A stretch of DNA of 64,000 bases from Hormiphora californensis (GCA_020137815.1 CM035361.1:3893167-3957166), one strand, 5' to 3'. Positions 23,267 to 33,549 are shown, counted from the stretch's first letter. Translations and numbers: made by a program. The notes: generated by a model not told the origin, from the sequence alone.

Positions 23267-25432
23267 TGTCTCTCTCTCCCCCTTTCTCTCAGCTCTCTCT
23301 CTCTTTTTCTCTCTCTCTCACTCCATCTCTTCATCATGTCGGGCTGAAGAATATAAAGGTTGGTAGAGTGGTAGGGATGGTGATAAGGATTGAGGAAGAG
23401 GTTCCCTTCAAATATATTGAATCAGGTGATAAAGATTCGTAGAACTGGAGCTGTATCGGGGGTACGTATACGTACATGCGTACGTACCTACATATAGGTA
23501 GGAAAGCTTTGGCAATCATGGGAACCCCAGTTGTAGATGGCAGGAACACCCGAACACATAACACGCATCCAACAACATGCACGTGCAGTATTCACGCCGT
23601 TGACCTTGCCTACCCGCCATAACAACCACTTGATTCGCACGGGCAAAAGTGGTAATTGTTGCACGCTAGTGTTGCACGCTTATAGGTTACTCCATCATCA
23701 TCACCACTCCAAGCATTTCTACGGACGGCAAATTACAAACTTCATGTGGCGCCATAAATTGGCGCCATAAATTGGCGCCAATTTCCATCATTTTGGGCCA
23801 ATATTTTGTTACGAAAGGGCCACAGGATGAATAATTGGCGCCAAAAATTGGCGCTATATATTGGCGCCAACGAGTTTAACTGGCACCGATTTTATTACAA
23901 AAGGGTCACATGATGAATAATTGGCGCCAAAAACTTAGGGTCAAGGATGGGTGGCGCCAATTTCAGAATTGGCGCCAATTTTTTAGGGTTCACCCAAGTG
24001 AACCGCCAAAAGCCGGCGCCAAAAAGAGCTTTGGCGCCAAAAAAACCGGCGCCAAATCGCGTTTTGGCGCCGGTATTTTTTATTGGCGATAATATTTGGC
24101 GCCAATAATGGTTTTTGGCGCCAAAAAATCGAAAATTGGCGCCAAAAATTGGTCACTTAGGGTCATGACCCTTTTACCCAACTTGGCGCCATTTTGGCGC
24201 CAAATTGGCGGTTGTGCGCAGTCGCCAAATTTTGGCGCCATTTTGCGCTAAAATATCGCCACGTGGCGCCACGTGGCGCCAAAATGGCGCCAATTTGGCG
24301 CCAAATGGCGCCAAAAAGTGCGCACGACCTTAACTACCATACTACCGAAAAGTCTTAAACTTTTCAACACTACTTTAAACAAATTAATTTAAGCTGATTA
24401 TGAGTCCAAAATAAACATTGTTCCATTGTAACACTGCATTCACTACCTGGGAATGTGAGTTGAGAGAGTCTTAACCAGCAGGCCCGTCTGTCATCCACAC
24501 TATTTATTGGTGGACACCTGTAATTAATATTAAATTTAAATAATACTATTATAATTACCGACAAAATTTTTTTGATAAAGCTCATGTGTTGCCACGCTTG
24601 ATATTTTTTTCATCGTTTATAGAAGTTTTGGGACAAGCTGAGACAATTGTGGAAAATAGTTTTTACTAAACCTCAGGTCCAGGTAACGGGTTTTCATTGG
24701 CCACATTGATGCCTGAGACCCCTGAGGTGTTAGGGCTCTGCAGTGACGGCTATTCCCTGAGATTTCAGGGAAATTTTCAGGGAATAGCCGAGGAGTAAAT
24801 CTGAGACTTCATGGGGTCAATAACATGGACCTGAGGTTCAGTAACGAATGATATAGTAAATCATCCCTGCAGCTACAAGTACAATAATTGCCTCAGTTTT
24901 TCTATAAACGCGTCTCATTACTGTATTTCTATTACGGTAATCCGACTACAAGCAGCACTGTATGGCATATTGGCATAATATAAGTTGATAGGCGCGCCTA
25001 TCAACTTATATTATGTCAATATACAGTATCGTATGTTGAGACATTATCCGCATTATTTTATTCTATGCAGGCTTAAAAAATGTTTACTCCAGTGTCATAA
25101 CTTCAATACTTGAGAGGTACATAGTTGGATTAATTCAAATTGTTTAAAGCCTGTAATTAAAACTTTAATCTACTTCTTGTTCGATAATCGATGTGTTTTC
25201 TTCAATGCTTCAATGCTTCATTCTCGTCAAAATACTTAACTTGCCCGTACCCCCTCGATTTACTGCAAATTTCACCCAACTGACAATGATTTGAAAGATT
25301 TTCAAAATTTGTAACTTACTTGCCGGTAAGGAGTGTTGCAAACTTTACGATTGCTTCCGCTAGGTCATTAGAAGACACGGGATTTACAAGAAGAAAGGGC
25401 AGGATCAGGAGTATTCGACACAGCCCCACCAT
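13581..25432 (-). CDS. Secreted PI-PLC X-domain-like phospholipase (10 exons, complete)
   Basis: Exons on the minus strand: 25320-25432, 24447-24517, 22007-22123, 20746-20881, 19755-19883, 16652-16774, 16290-16450, 15439-15550, 13769-13877 and 13581-13655. All junctions agree in phase; 381 residues. Residues 1-20 are a signal peptide (MVGLCRILLILPFLLVNPVS). The catalytic core follows: LTFPGSHNSGAIESEL carries the first active-site His, LSIQQQLDIGIRAFDFDVAY the acidic strand, VTAHCNGVLC the second His, then FAEENKKEVFVIRI. These are the order and spacing of phosphatidylinositol-specific phospholipase C (PLCXD and bacterial PI-PLC), which cleaves phosphatidylinositol or GPI anchors. Secretion fits an extracellular GPI- or lipid-cleaving role; substrate is inferred. 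The C-terminal half (KTKDHYGLSCDFGDG, DWYSATVTKGLCFDL, DRTVNIVSTDYTG) completes the barrel. The stop region carries three tandem copies of a CTTTATTTCTTGT-like unit. Confidence 0.85.
13905..14056. repeat. MITE family B copy
   Basis: GGTTCAGTTACGGCTGATAT on the left and AACCTGAGGTTCAGGCCCAA then CTGTTTCCCCC on the right, with the CAGGGAATAGCC core. It is diverged from the copy at 12261 and lies in PI-PLC intron 8. Confidence 0.5.
14698..14930. repeat. CT/GA microsatellite
   Basis: About 230 bases of CT repeats with scattered TCCTC interruptions in PI-PLC intron 8. Long Ser/Leu or Arg/Glu ORFs across it are artefacts. Confidence 0.95.
15734..16127. mobile_element. Harbinger-like palindromic MITE, family D (3-bp duplication)
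   Basis: Ends GGGTCACCACACACCAACGT and inverse, with TAA on both sides. Nearly the whole 394 bases fold on themselves; the centre is GCGTTAAAATTTTAAAATTT. A second copy at 35724-36005 has AAA on both sides. TAA/AAA 3-bp duplications with a GGG end fit PIF/Harbinger; no transposase is present. It is in PI-PLC intron 7. Confidence 0.75.
16800..16905. repeat. Palindrome centred on GGAAACCATGGTTTCC
   Basis: AACTCTGCTGTCAGAGCATT, then GGAAACCATGGTTTCC, then AATGCTCTGACAGCAGAGTT form a perfect hairpin. Outer arms containing TTTCCATGG extend it. It lies 25 bases upstream of PI-PLC exon 6 (minus strand), close to the acceptor. Confidence 0.8.
17213..17325. repeat. MITE family B copy
   Basis: GGAGGAAAACAGTCGTGCCTG on the left and CTGAGATTCAGACACGCC on the right, with the ATCCGTGAC core. 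It is in PI-PLC intron 5. The remaining sequence from 17326 to 18100 holds nothing I can name except two adjoining TGACGTCA sites at 17688-17703. Confidence 0.6.
18102..19452. mobile_element. hAT-like non-autonomous element rich in CCGAA repeats
   Basis: Starts CAGGAAACGACCGAACCGGG and ends TTCGGTCGCTTCCTG. It is flanked by an exact 8-base duplication, GTAAATAT (18094-18101 and 19453-19460), which marks hAT transposons. Both ends carry runs of CCGAA units. Internal blocks (for example TTTGATGGGGGATCACG, GTGTTTCGAATCGG) repeat two or three times. The CAGGAA.CGACCGAA terminus is shared with the small MITEs at 53808 and 57282. It is in PI-PLC intron 5 and has no transposase. Confidence 0.8.
21853..21935. 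mobile_element. pogo/Tigger-like MITE, family A, complete 83-bp copy
   Basis: CAGTCGGACCCCGATTTAGT and its inverse, with TA on both sides (21851-21852, 21936-21937). It is the cleanest copy of the family here, in PI-PLC intron 3. Confidence 0.85.
22175..24346. mobile_element. 2.2 kb foldback element with TTGGCGCCAA arrays
   Basis: Ends GGTAGTATGGTAGTTAAGGT and inverse, flanked by the exact 8-base duplication GAAAAGTC (22167-22174 and 24347-24354). Each arm, about 600 bases, is packed with GGCGCC palindromes of the form TTGGCGCCAA; the arms pair closely. The centre holds ordinary sequence and a CT microsatellite (23095-23330). It is in PI-PLC intron 2, and the duplication suggests an hAT-like transposase. 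Short ORFs in it are by-products of the repeats. Confidence 0.85.
24655..24850. repeat. MITE family B copy
   Basis: CTCAGGTCCAGGTAACGGG on the left and GACCTGAGGTTCAGTAACGA on the right, with CAGGGAATAGCC repeated inside. It is diverged and lies in PI-PLC intron 1. Confidence 0.5.
24970..25019. repeat. 50-bp palindrome around GGCGCGCC
   Basis: CATAATATAAGTTGATAGGC followed directly by its inverse, centred on an AscI-like GGCGCGCC. It has no loop and no visible flank duplication. It is in PI-PLC intron 1. Confidence 0.85.
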
Positions 25433-25749
25433 GATACCGGTCTCAGTGCAGAATAGTGCACTGTGCTACAATCAATTCGATTACATCTATATCGTAGAAA
25501 AAAGGCGATATATTTTCGATTCTTCGAATATTCAATTTGAGAATTCAATTTGCAAGTTCAGCAATAAAACTAGGTCCGTGCAGTGCTAGGCAAACTAAAA
25601 TTCTACTAGGACACATTTCACTACACTACAAATTCAGTACTGTGTGTATAACATTACTACAAGCTTAGGTATATATACACGCAAGTACTATAACACTACA
25701 CTACGTCACTACGTCACTACACACAGGTACTACATTATACAATTGAGAC

Positions 25750-25911
25750 AAGACGTTACTTACTATGCTAGCACACAAGTAGAGAGAAAACCTATTAATT
25801 GGCACACCCAGCAGCTGCACTGATATATTCAATGTGCCATAGGGGATCACATACAGCACCGGTGCGAAGTCCAGTGCTCCAGTAACGTCTCTGCAGCAGT
25901 AGACTGGAAAG
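25750..25911 (-). CDS. Possible orphan exon, short secreted-type peptide
   Basis: On the minus strand TTTCCAG at about 25912 precedes an open frame reading LLLQRRYWSTGLRTGAVCD then PLWHIEYISAAAGCAN and a stop. Trp and Cys content is protein-like, but there is no matching upstream exon. It could be a last exon of a gene beyond the window's models or chance. Confidence 0.2.
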
Positions 25912-26705
25912 AGGGTAGACAAAATATAAGAAGTAGGATTCTGAACGGAAGAGATCAACATATTTGGATCCTTGACCTGATCTTGCTAGCTCACAATTGG
26001 GTTCGTTTTGTACCTGGTAGCATAATATGCATGATCATGATCCAATTTAGCTGATATTCCGTTCTGATATAATTCCGTTCTGATATAATTCCGTTCATAA
26101 GAGGATTTGTTGTTCTTGATCATATTTAGTCTCATTTGTGCATGTTATTATAACTGACAACATGGAGACAGACAAGAATTCAAAATGGGTCTGCTGCAGA
26201 TTGTAATAAACTAGATTGTAGACCTTTTAGATTGAAAATCAGAAGATTTCATTGGAGGTGGAATATGCTATTTTACCGGACGGGAACTCTATTATTAATA
26301 ATAATAGAGTTCCCGTAATAATAATATTATTTGGTAAAATCAAGGGAAAAGAGGGATCGAGAAAAAGAAAGAAATTAAGAAAGGAAAAAAAGAAAAACTC
26401 AAAAAAAGATTTTCAGATTTTATATAACCACCAGTCTAGTCTAATCGACATTTTATGCACTTTGTAAAGCCCTTCATATCATGGCTCATGCCTTCTATTA
26501 TATACATTATAGAGACTGCGATCATGTTGGAAGTTACAAGTGGTTGCCTTCAACGCGTGGCTCTAACCGTGACGCTAAACCAGAAATCACACTGAAGTAA
26601 TGGTTAATCCATGTCTCTTTATATACATTTCTTTTAAATCATCGTTGTTAACTGTTAAGATGTTCAATCCTTTTATTATAACCCGTACTACATTTTGGAA
26701 CTATC

Positions 26706-26835
26706 ATGGGGGAAACAGTCGTGCCTGAATATCATGTCACGGCTATTTACCCTTGAGACCTGAGATCTTAGGGTTATTCTTGGCTATTCCCTGAAAAATT
26801 TCCCTGAAATCTCAGGAAATAGCTGTCGTTATCAA
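26706..26835. repeat. MITE family B copy
   Basis: GGGGGAAACAGTCGTGCCTG on the left with CACGGCTATTTACCC and TCAGGAAATAGCTG inside. The right end is eroded. Confidence 0.6.
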
Positions 26836-26916
26836 GCGTTTCGTTCTCCTTTACGATATGTAGTAAAGCGAAACGGTTTCTAAACTTCGGTTTAATTTCA
26901 AATCCTGTACTCGAGA

Positions 26917-27177
26917 TTGCTTAAAACTTATTATATGTGTTGTATTCAAGTGGATTATATAAATAGTCCGGACTCCTGGCAGCGTTATATTAATCGACAG
27001 TGCATCCCCTCCTTGGCGAAACAGAGTCTAGCAGTCCCCTCTGTAAAGTACTGCATGGACTCCACAGTGTGGAGTGCTTGCATTGCAAGTGTAAACCTAA
27101 TTTCAGTGATTACTAGCTGTAACACACCAAGCTATCATGATGCAATGATAATCATCTACCACATATTTTGTGTATAA
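26917..27177 (+). CDS. Short unassigned ORF, Trp/Cys-bearing
   Basis: An 86-codon ORF includes INSPDSWQRYINRQCIPSLA and MDSTVWSACIASVN. I do not recognise it and there is no splice or promoter support. Apart from MITEs and a hairpin at about 26280-26314, 25433-27500 holds nothing else I can name. Confidence 0.15.
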   Translation: MLKTYYMCCIQVDYINSPDSWQRYINRQCIPSLAKQSLAVPSVKYCMDSTVWSACIASVNLISVITSCNTPSYHDAMIIIYHIFCV

Positions 27178-27529
27178 AAGAGCCAATAGGCTTACTATCT
27201 ATTTCCCTTTTATCTCTATCTATACATCCGTACGGGGTTTTCTATAAGGGGCACCATCAGGAGAGATTGCTCTCCCTCTTCCTAGACGCACTAACCCCCC
27301 CCCCCTGCATGCCTCTCTCTATAGTCTCTATTCAATATTCATTCAGAAACTATAAATGTATTATATGTCTGGCTGTCTCTCTCTCTGTGCTAACAACAGA
27401 GGGCAGACACGATCTCTTTTTTCCATATCGCTTTAAATCACAACCTTTCCTTATAATACTGTCCCTCGAGGGAAAGAGGTCTTTCTCTCGATGTAGATCA
27501 TCTCGAAGAGAAGATAAGATTCCTCTTTA

Positions 27530-27970
27530 AAGGTTGACAAGATACCTAAAACTTTTCGTATATCATCTTATTTTGATTTATCATTAATTTTCAGCATTTT
27601 TTCAGAATTTTTTGTCGGCTAGAAAAAACTTCGAAATAGGGGGTCTACCGATATTGTCAGCACTGGTTTTACTGGGCACACTCACTGCGTCTCGCAAATT
27701 GAAATTCACGTTTCCGGTTCCTCAAAAGATAAAGACTTGATCTTGGTTGCGTTGGATTGGTCTCAATAAGACCTTTCAAACGGTTTCTGTATCTCATCAG
27801 GAACCGGAGATATTACGTTATCAATTTAAAAAAAGGCACACTCATTTGTCAGTAGACCCCCTATTTTGCACATATTTCTAGCCGACAAAAAATTCTGAAA
27901 AAATGCTGAAAATTAATGATAAATCAAAATAAGACTATATACGAAAAGTTTTAGGTATCTTGTCAACCTT
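27530..27970. mobile_element. 441-bp TA-flanked palindromic MITE
   Basis: Ends AAGGTTGACAAGATACC and inverse, with TA on both sides (27528-27529, 27971-27972). Arms of about 120 bases include CAGAATTTTTTGTCGGCTAG and pair nearly perfectly. The TA target suggests Tc1/mariner or a relative. Confidence 0.8.
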
Positions 27971-28299
27971 TAATTGTCTTTTACTCTTTTTTAAGACGAA
28001 GCAACCCTAATTTCAGAATAACTCGAGAGAATCACAAGGATAAATGTTCAAATTCTACGCATTAATTAGTCATTGAGTCATTTTGTGTGCCTAAACTACA
28101 AACTATGGATCGCATCTTTTGGTATTTATGTTTGATTGTAGCTTCGACTTGCTCGCTCTTTTAGATCTTGCTAAAACCCTGCAGTATGTACCTATAATTG
28201 GTTCATCGAATATTTGATATCATCAGATGAGTTAAATCCTCAAAACCTCAAATCGTTGTCATATAAAACAACTCTAATTCGGCATATAGCCACTAAACA

Positions 28300-28545
28300 A
28301 TTCCACCGTGTCTAGTGGCTACACTGTGTCACCCCTGATGTCCCCAGTGGGTCGTGTAGTTTATTAATCAACTCCAATTCAGCATATTGGATACACCAAT
28401 CCAGCAGTAGTGTGATTTGTGCTCTGTTGGATTTCGAGTGCTGGAAATCCATCAGGTGTGATTTGGCCCTTACCACTAAACAATTCCAATTCAGCATATT
28501 ACCACTGTCCACTAAACAACTCCAATTCAGAATATTATTGCTAAC
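28300..28545 (+). repeat. Copies of the GPCR 5' exon edge
   Basis: Units near AAACAACTCCAATTCAGCAT then ATT occur four times (about 28269, 28368, 28480, 28513). The last, AACTCCAATTCAG, lies 16 bases before the start codon and may be a 5'-UTR acceptor; the others look like duplicated copies of it. Confidence 0.55.
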
Positions 28546-31500
28546 ATGACGGGGAACACATCATCTGACAGCATTGATAAAGACAGCGGACTGCAAAATC
28601 ATATGGCAGTCCTAGAGCTACCACACGAATACCTTATCGCTGTAATCACTATCATTATCTCTCTATTCGCTACCACATCCAGGTGAGACTCACCTGGTGA
28701 GTATCTTATCTCTCATAACCATCTGTTGATGGTGACGGTATATTCGCTACATAGACGAACCCCAATTTACCGGGGGAAAGAATTTTCCTAAATCGGTGTT
28801 CCTGCAAACCGGGGCCAGCTTGTATTTCGTTAATTAACACATCATGTTTTCAGTGGTGCACTTCTTTGGAAATTGTATCAAGTCAGACGGCGGCTCGGAA
28901 TCCAAATGTCCATTTATGTGTCAGTGTTGCTAGGAAACCTATTGATGAGCGTATTTACCATGCCGTTTACAGCTTACAAAATAATGGTACGTTAATATCA
29001 GTAGATACGTGTTTACCTCGGGGGAGTCAGTTGACTAATTAACCCCCCCCCCCCCAGGCATATAGAATCCCTGTTGTAAGTGGAGAACCAGTTGACTATG
29101 TACCCCCCCCCCAGGCATATAGAATCGGCCTGGTGTAAGTGGAGAACCAGTTGACTATGTACCCCCCCCCCAGGCATATAGAATCGGCCTGGTGTAAGTG
29201 GAGAACCAGTTGACTATGTAACCCCCCCCCCCCCCAGGCATATAGAATCCCTGTTGTAAGTGGAGAACCAGTTGACTATGTACCCCCCCCCAGGCATATA
29301 GAATCAGTTGACTATGTAACCCCCCCCCCCCAGGCATATAGGATCCCAGGTGTAAGTGGAGAAGCAGTTGACTATGTAACCCCCCCCCCCCCAGGCATAT
29401 AGAATCCCTGGTGTAAGTGGAGAACCAGTTGACTATGTAACCCCCCCCAGGCATATAGAATCCCTGGTGTTAGTGGAGAACCAGTTGACTATGTAACACC
29501 CCCCCCCCCCCCAGGCATATAGAATCCCTGCAGTGTAAAAAGAGAATCAGTTGACTATGTAACCCCCCCCCCCCCAGGCATATAGGATCCCTGGTGTAAG
29601 TGGAGAATCAGTTGACTATGTACCCCCCCAGGCATATAGAACCAGTTGACTATGTAACCCCCCCCCCCCCCCCAGGCATATAGAACCAGTTGACTATGTA
29701 ACCCCCCCCCAGGCATATGGTCCCGGTCGGAAAGTCGGAACATTTTCGAGATATTTTGATGTCTCAAAAACTGACCAAAATTTCTAAAATTGGTTTTTAA
29801 GGTACTTCTACTTATCTCAGGTACATAAAATTTTAGGAGTAGATAAACAAATGTATGAAAACTAATATCTGATAAGAAAAAAATACATTACTCAACTGCT
29901 GTGGATCATAGGACAATATTTATAAAATTCAACCTGCTGACTTCGTGTTAGCTTTTTCTAGGAATCTTTTTCAACAATGATATAGATAATCGTCTTGGTC
30001 ACCTAGTAAACATTGGTTGAGTCGCTAAATACTCAACCAATGTGGATACACAAACACTTGAACTTCAGACAACAGTTAAAGGTCGAAACAAAGTTGAAAA
30101 TTTGAAAATATAAGTCTTAGTAAGTGGGAAATTGTCCCAAGTTTTCATGTTAGTTAAAACTGGAGCAAAATAAACACTCAACTCGTGTGGATAATCAATA
30201 TAAAGAACCCAATTACGGTTTATTCATCAGAAACTGATCTTTTTGAGATAATATTAGGTCACAGATGAACATGTAACCTTACAAAACAGTCACACTGATT
30301 ATCAGATAATTCTACTCAACTGGTGTGGATAAAACCACTACCAAAACCAGTCACACGTCACAATTTTAGCATATCCACACGAGTTGAGCGGATTTTGGGT
30401 ACCAAATTGGGTAAGTTACGTACACAAGCTTTGGGGCTATCTATTGTAGTAACTTATTTGGTACAAACAGTTAACTCAACCTCTGTGGATAAGTTTTTCT
30501 GACAAAATTTGATTTTTATCCACACTAGTTGAGTCATGTTGGATCCCCTTATTGATAATTAAGACTACTGATCGAATCCACATAGGTTAAGCAACACTTT
30601 TGAGTTCTAAATTCCTATAATTATCCACAATTTGAGTCGTTAGTTGCCACCAAAAGATAGTGAAACTAATGATTTAAAGTAGTGATCACAAATATCCACA
30701 CGAGTTGAGCAGGTTATGAGTACCAAATTGGGTAAGTTACGTGCACAAGCGTTGGGGCTATCAATTGTAGTAACTTAATTGGCACAAATAGTAAACTCAA
30801 CCTCTGTGGATAAGCTTTTCTGACAAAATCTGATTTTTATCCACACTGGTTGAGTCATGTTGGATTCCCTTATTGATAATTAAGACTATTAATTGAGTCC
30901 ACATCGGTTGAGCAACTCGTCTGAGTTCTAATTCCTAAAATTATCCACAATTTGAGTCGTTAGTTGCCAGCAAAAGATAGTGGAACTAATGATTTAAAGT
31001 AGTGATCACAAATAAGCTTATCCACAGCAGTTGAGTCAGTTTTGAGCACCAGTAATTAGTCAAATAGATGCCAAATCGATTGGCGAACTGATTAAAATCA
31101 ATCTGAAGCCGAAATAATATCCCTTATCCTTGGTTGAGTCGCTTTTTTACTAGAAAATGGATAATTATCCACATTGGTTTAGCATTTTTTCTTTCTTTAT
31201 AGTGGCAAAATAGGTGTAATAAGACGCAGAATTATCCACAAAAGTTTCAGGACCATACCATTTATCCACTTTGGATGAGCACCGTTATCCACAGAAAAAT
31301 TATCCACACACTTTGAGGCCTTGTAAAATAAAGCAGAAATGAGCTTTAACGTTCTAGTTTTCATATTCGTAATTTAGAGATAATTTCGGGTGGATAACAA
31401 TACTCAACCAAGCAAAAGTACTATATTTAGCACAAAATATTGTACTTTTTAAAAAATTAGGAAAAGTGTTCCGACTTTCCGACCGGGTCCATATAGAATC

Positions 31501-33438
31501 AGTTGACTATGTAACCCCCCCCCCCCCCAGGCATATAGAATCCCAGGTGTAAGTGGAGAATCAGTTGACTTTGAAAATGTATCACTTGTGGAGGAGATTT
31601 GCTGCAATGTCTCTGGTTTTGTGTATAATGTTACGCGATCAACCTCCCTTTGGTCTCTCCTCTTTTTCACCATCGACAGGTCAGTGAATGATATGTATTA
31701 TATTTGGTTGGATGGCATGGTAGTTGATTTATTAGGTTAGATGCCAGATGGGTTATCATTATTCATTGCTCTATTATGTTATTTGTAAGTAGGTTCTTTG
31801 GTACTACATAATGCTATCCCTGAATAAAGGAGGATGATCTTCTTGTAACTGCCGTTATATCATTTCTATCCTGCAGGTATATTTTCCTGTGCAAACCATT
31901 TACAGTTCCCCGCCTACGACACCACCACTATCAGATTACATTAGGATTAATCTGGGCTTTCTTTATCTTCCTCTCGGGTGAGTTTAGAGTTAGTAGTTAC
32001 CTTGGTTACCATAGTGAGTTTATAGTTACCTTGGTAACTCCTTTTGGTTCACGCGGCAACGTTTGTTTAAATACTAAATATATTCAAGGAATAGAATTAA
32101 TGAGGAAGTTTAGTTTTCTCCTTCCGGCTGGACAAAATGAGTCGACGGGGTTTTTATTGTATTAACTTTCAAACATTGTTGCAGCGACTGTTTTCTTTTT
32201 TGGCAAGATATACCGGAACCTTCCCCCTGGTGATGGACTAGTGTGTAGTTGGTTTATATTCGATATAATACCTGAAAGTCTTATCAATGAGGATCAAGAA
32301 GTACCTTATAACGTTACGTTGGCATACATCATGGTGAGTTAGTACTAATTAACATCAATTAATGCTAATTAGTACTAATTAGTAACAATTAGTAACTCCT
32401 CTTTCAGACAGTTGGGTATGGACCAGTTATTCTACCTATCATTCTTCTCGTTGTATTTTCTATCCGAGTTGTTGTTGAACTGGCCAAACTGCACACTAAA
32501 ACACGACGACTTGCACCAAGTAATGACTATAAATGATCAATTTGACCTCTTTTATAATACTTGTTTGTTAATTTGTTATTGTTAACTATAATGCTTCTAT
32601 GAAAACTGCAGTTAATTTCTCTCTCTCCTCATAGCCCCATCAGGGAAGGAGGGTGTTACTACTGCAGTGAACCCTGCAACCCCTTTACAATCTGCCGCCA
32701 AGTACCTTGCAGGTATGATCAGCATACACAGCAACAATTTTGTAAAACAGAATATTAACCAAACAATTTTGTAAAACAGAATATTAACCAAATCATGGTC
32801 CAAATAACGAATATTAATAGTTAATTTAATAATCCAAACATTATTAGTTAATTTAATAATCTACAACCTGCAGAGAACAGGGAGGTACGGATAGGATTTG
32901 TGATGACACTTAGTACGATGTGCTTCTTCCTTTGCTACAGTGTTTGGATCGTCTACATGATCCACGTCATGCTCACCCTCTTTGGAATAGTAAGTATAAA
33001 CACACAATTTCTGTTGAAAATTGGCCAATTTACGAACATTTATAGGCCCATATTCAACAATATGCGCGCATTTTCGCTGGAATGGCCCATAAATGCGCCA
33101 ATTTTCGCTGACGAGCGCTGGCCATGGCTAAATCTGAGAGTTAAGACGCGATTGTGTGGTATGGCGGCTTCAAAATTGCGCGTTCTGTTGCTTTTCAGCG
33201 AAAATGCGCGCATATTGTTGAATATGGGCCTATTAATGTTCGTAAATTGGCCAATTTTCACCAGAAATTATCGCACAACCTTTACTAGGGTAGAACGTTG
33301 TATGACCCTCCGGTTCCAATGGTCCTTCGTCTCTACAAGATTCACGAACTGGTTGGGTATTGCTACGCAGCCTTCACCCCGGTAATACTTTACCTATTGA
33401 ATCTTAGACCGAGGAATCAAAAAACCTACACTAATTAA
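28546..33438 (+). CDS. Class A (rhodopsin-family) G-protein-coupled receptor, 9 exons, complete
   Basis: Exons: 28546-28682, 28854-28986, 31531-31679, 31877-31977, 32185-32333, 32408-32519, 32635-32712, 32874-32989 and 33289-33438. Phases agree throughout; 374 residues. Seven hydrophobic segments are visible: YLIAVITIIISLFATT (TM1), MSIYVSVLLGNLLMSVF (TM2), TSLWSLLFF (TM3), LGLIWAFFIFLS (TM4), PVILPIILLVVFSI (TM5), TLSTMCFFLCYSVW (TM6) and YCYAAFTPVILYLLN (TM7). TM3 ends in TIDRY, the class A D-R-Y motif; Cys in EEICC and in extracellular loop 2 (GLVCSW) can form the usual disulphide. N-glycosylation sites (NTS, NVS, NVT) lie outside. TM6 lacks the C-W-x-P motif and TM7 has TPVILY in place of N-P-x-x-Y. 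Ligand is not predictable. The models hinge on the acceptor at 31530, which is preceded by 13 decoy copies. Confidence 0.85.
29041..29718 (+). repeat. Array of 13 copies of the GPCR exon-3 acceptor and exon start
   Basis: The unit, about 40-65 bases, is a run of 7 to 16 C, then CAG, GCATATAGAATCC, (C)GTGTAAGTGGAGAA, CCAGTTGACTATGTA. The true exon 3 (31531) starts with the same GCATATAGAATCCCAGGTGT. Every copy therefore carries a polypyrimidine tract, an AG acceptor and up to 38 bases of exon. A transposon (29719-31490) splits the array from the real exon. Confidence 0.9.
29719..31490. mobile_element. 1.77 kb element with dense TTATCCACA/GTTGAG motifs
   Basis: Ends GGTCCCGGTCGGAAAGTCGG and GACTTTCCGACCGGGTCC. 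The interior carries more than 20 copies, in both orientations, of a bipartite motif TTATCCACA-n(3-5)-GTTGAG or its inverse (CTCAAC...TGTGGATAA). Blocks of about 340 bases are duplicated inside (30380-30720 against 30690-31030). Inserted in a repeat whose unit is known, the flanks show target ATAT, TA or AT depending on where the terminus is placed. No ORF is of usable length. Confidence 0.75.
33007..33269. mobile_element. 263-bp palindromic MITE in the last GPCR intron
   Basis: AATTTCTGTTGAAAATTGGC at the left pairs with CCAATTTTCACCAGAAATT at the right. Inner arms GCCCATATTCAACAATATGC and GCGCATTTTCGCTG also pair. It ends 19 bases before the final exon's acceptor. Confidence 0.8.
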
Positions 33439-33549
33439 CTAGTTTTTATGTGTTGCTGAGTCTGATCAATCATGGTTGATATATGATGGACGAAGATCGA
33501 TAGAGTTGATGGTTGAGACAATATGTTATATGATATCGGTTTGAAAATA

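Noticed and set aside
29041-29720. CRISPR-like appearance of regularly spaced repeats
   Set aside because: The units are direct tandem copies with no unique spacers and match the next exon's start; the host is eukaryotic.
29890-31430. Bacterial replication origin suggested by many TTATCCACA boxes
   Set aside because: Sits inside a transposon in an animal gene's intron; boxes are half of a longer repeated motif.
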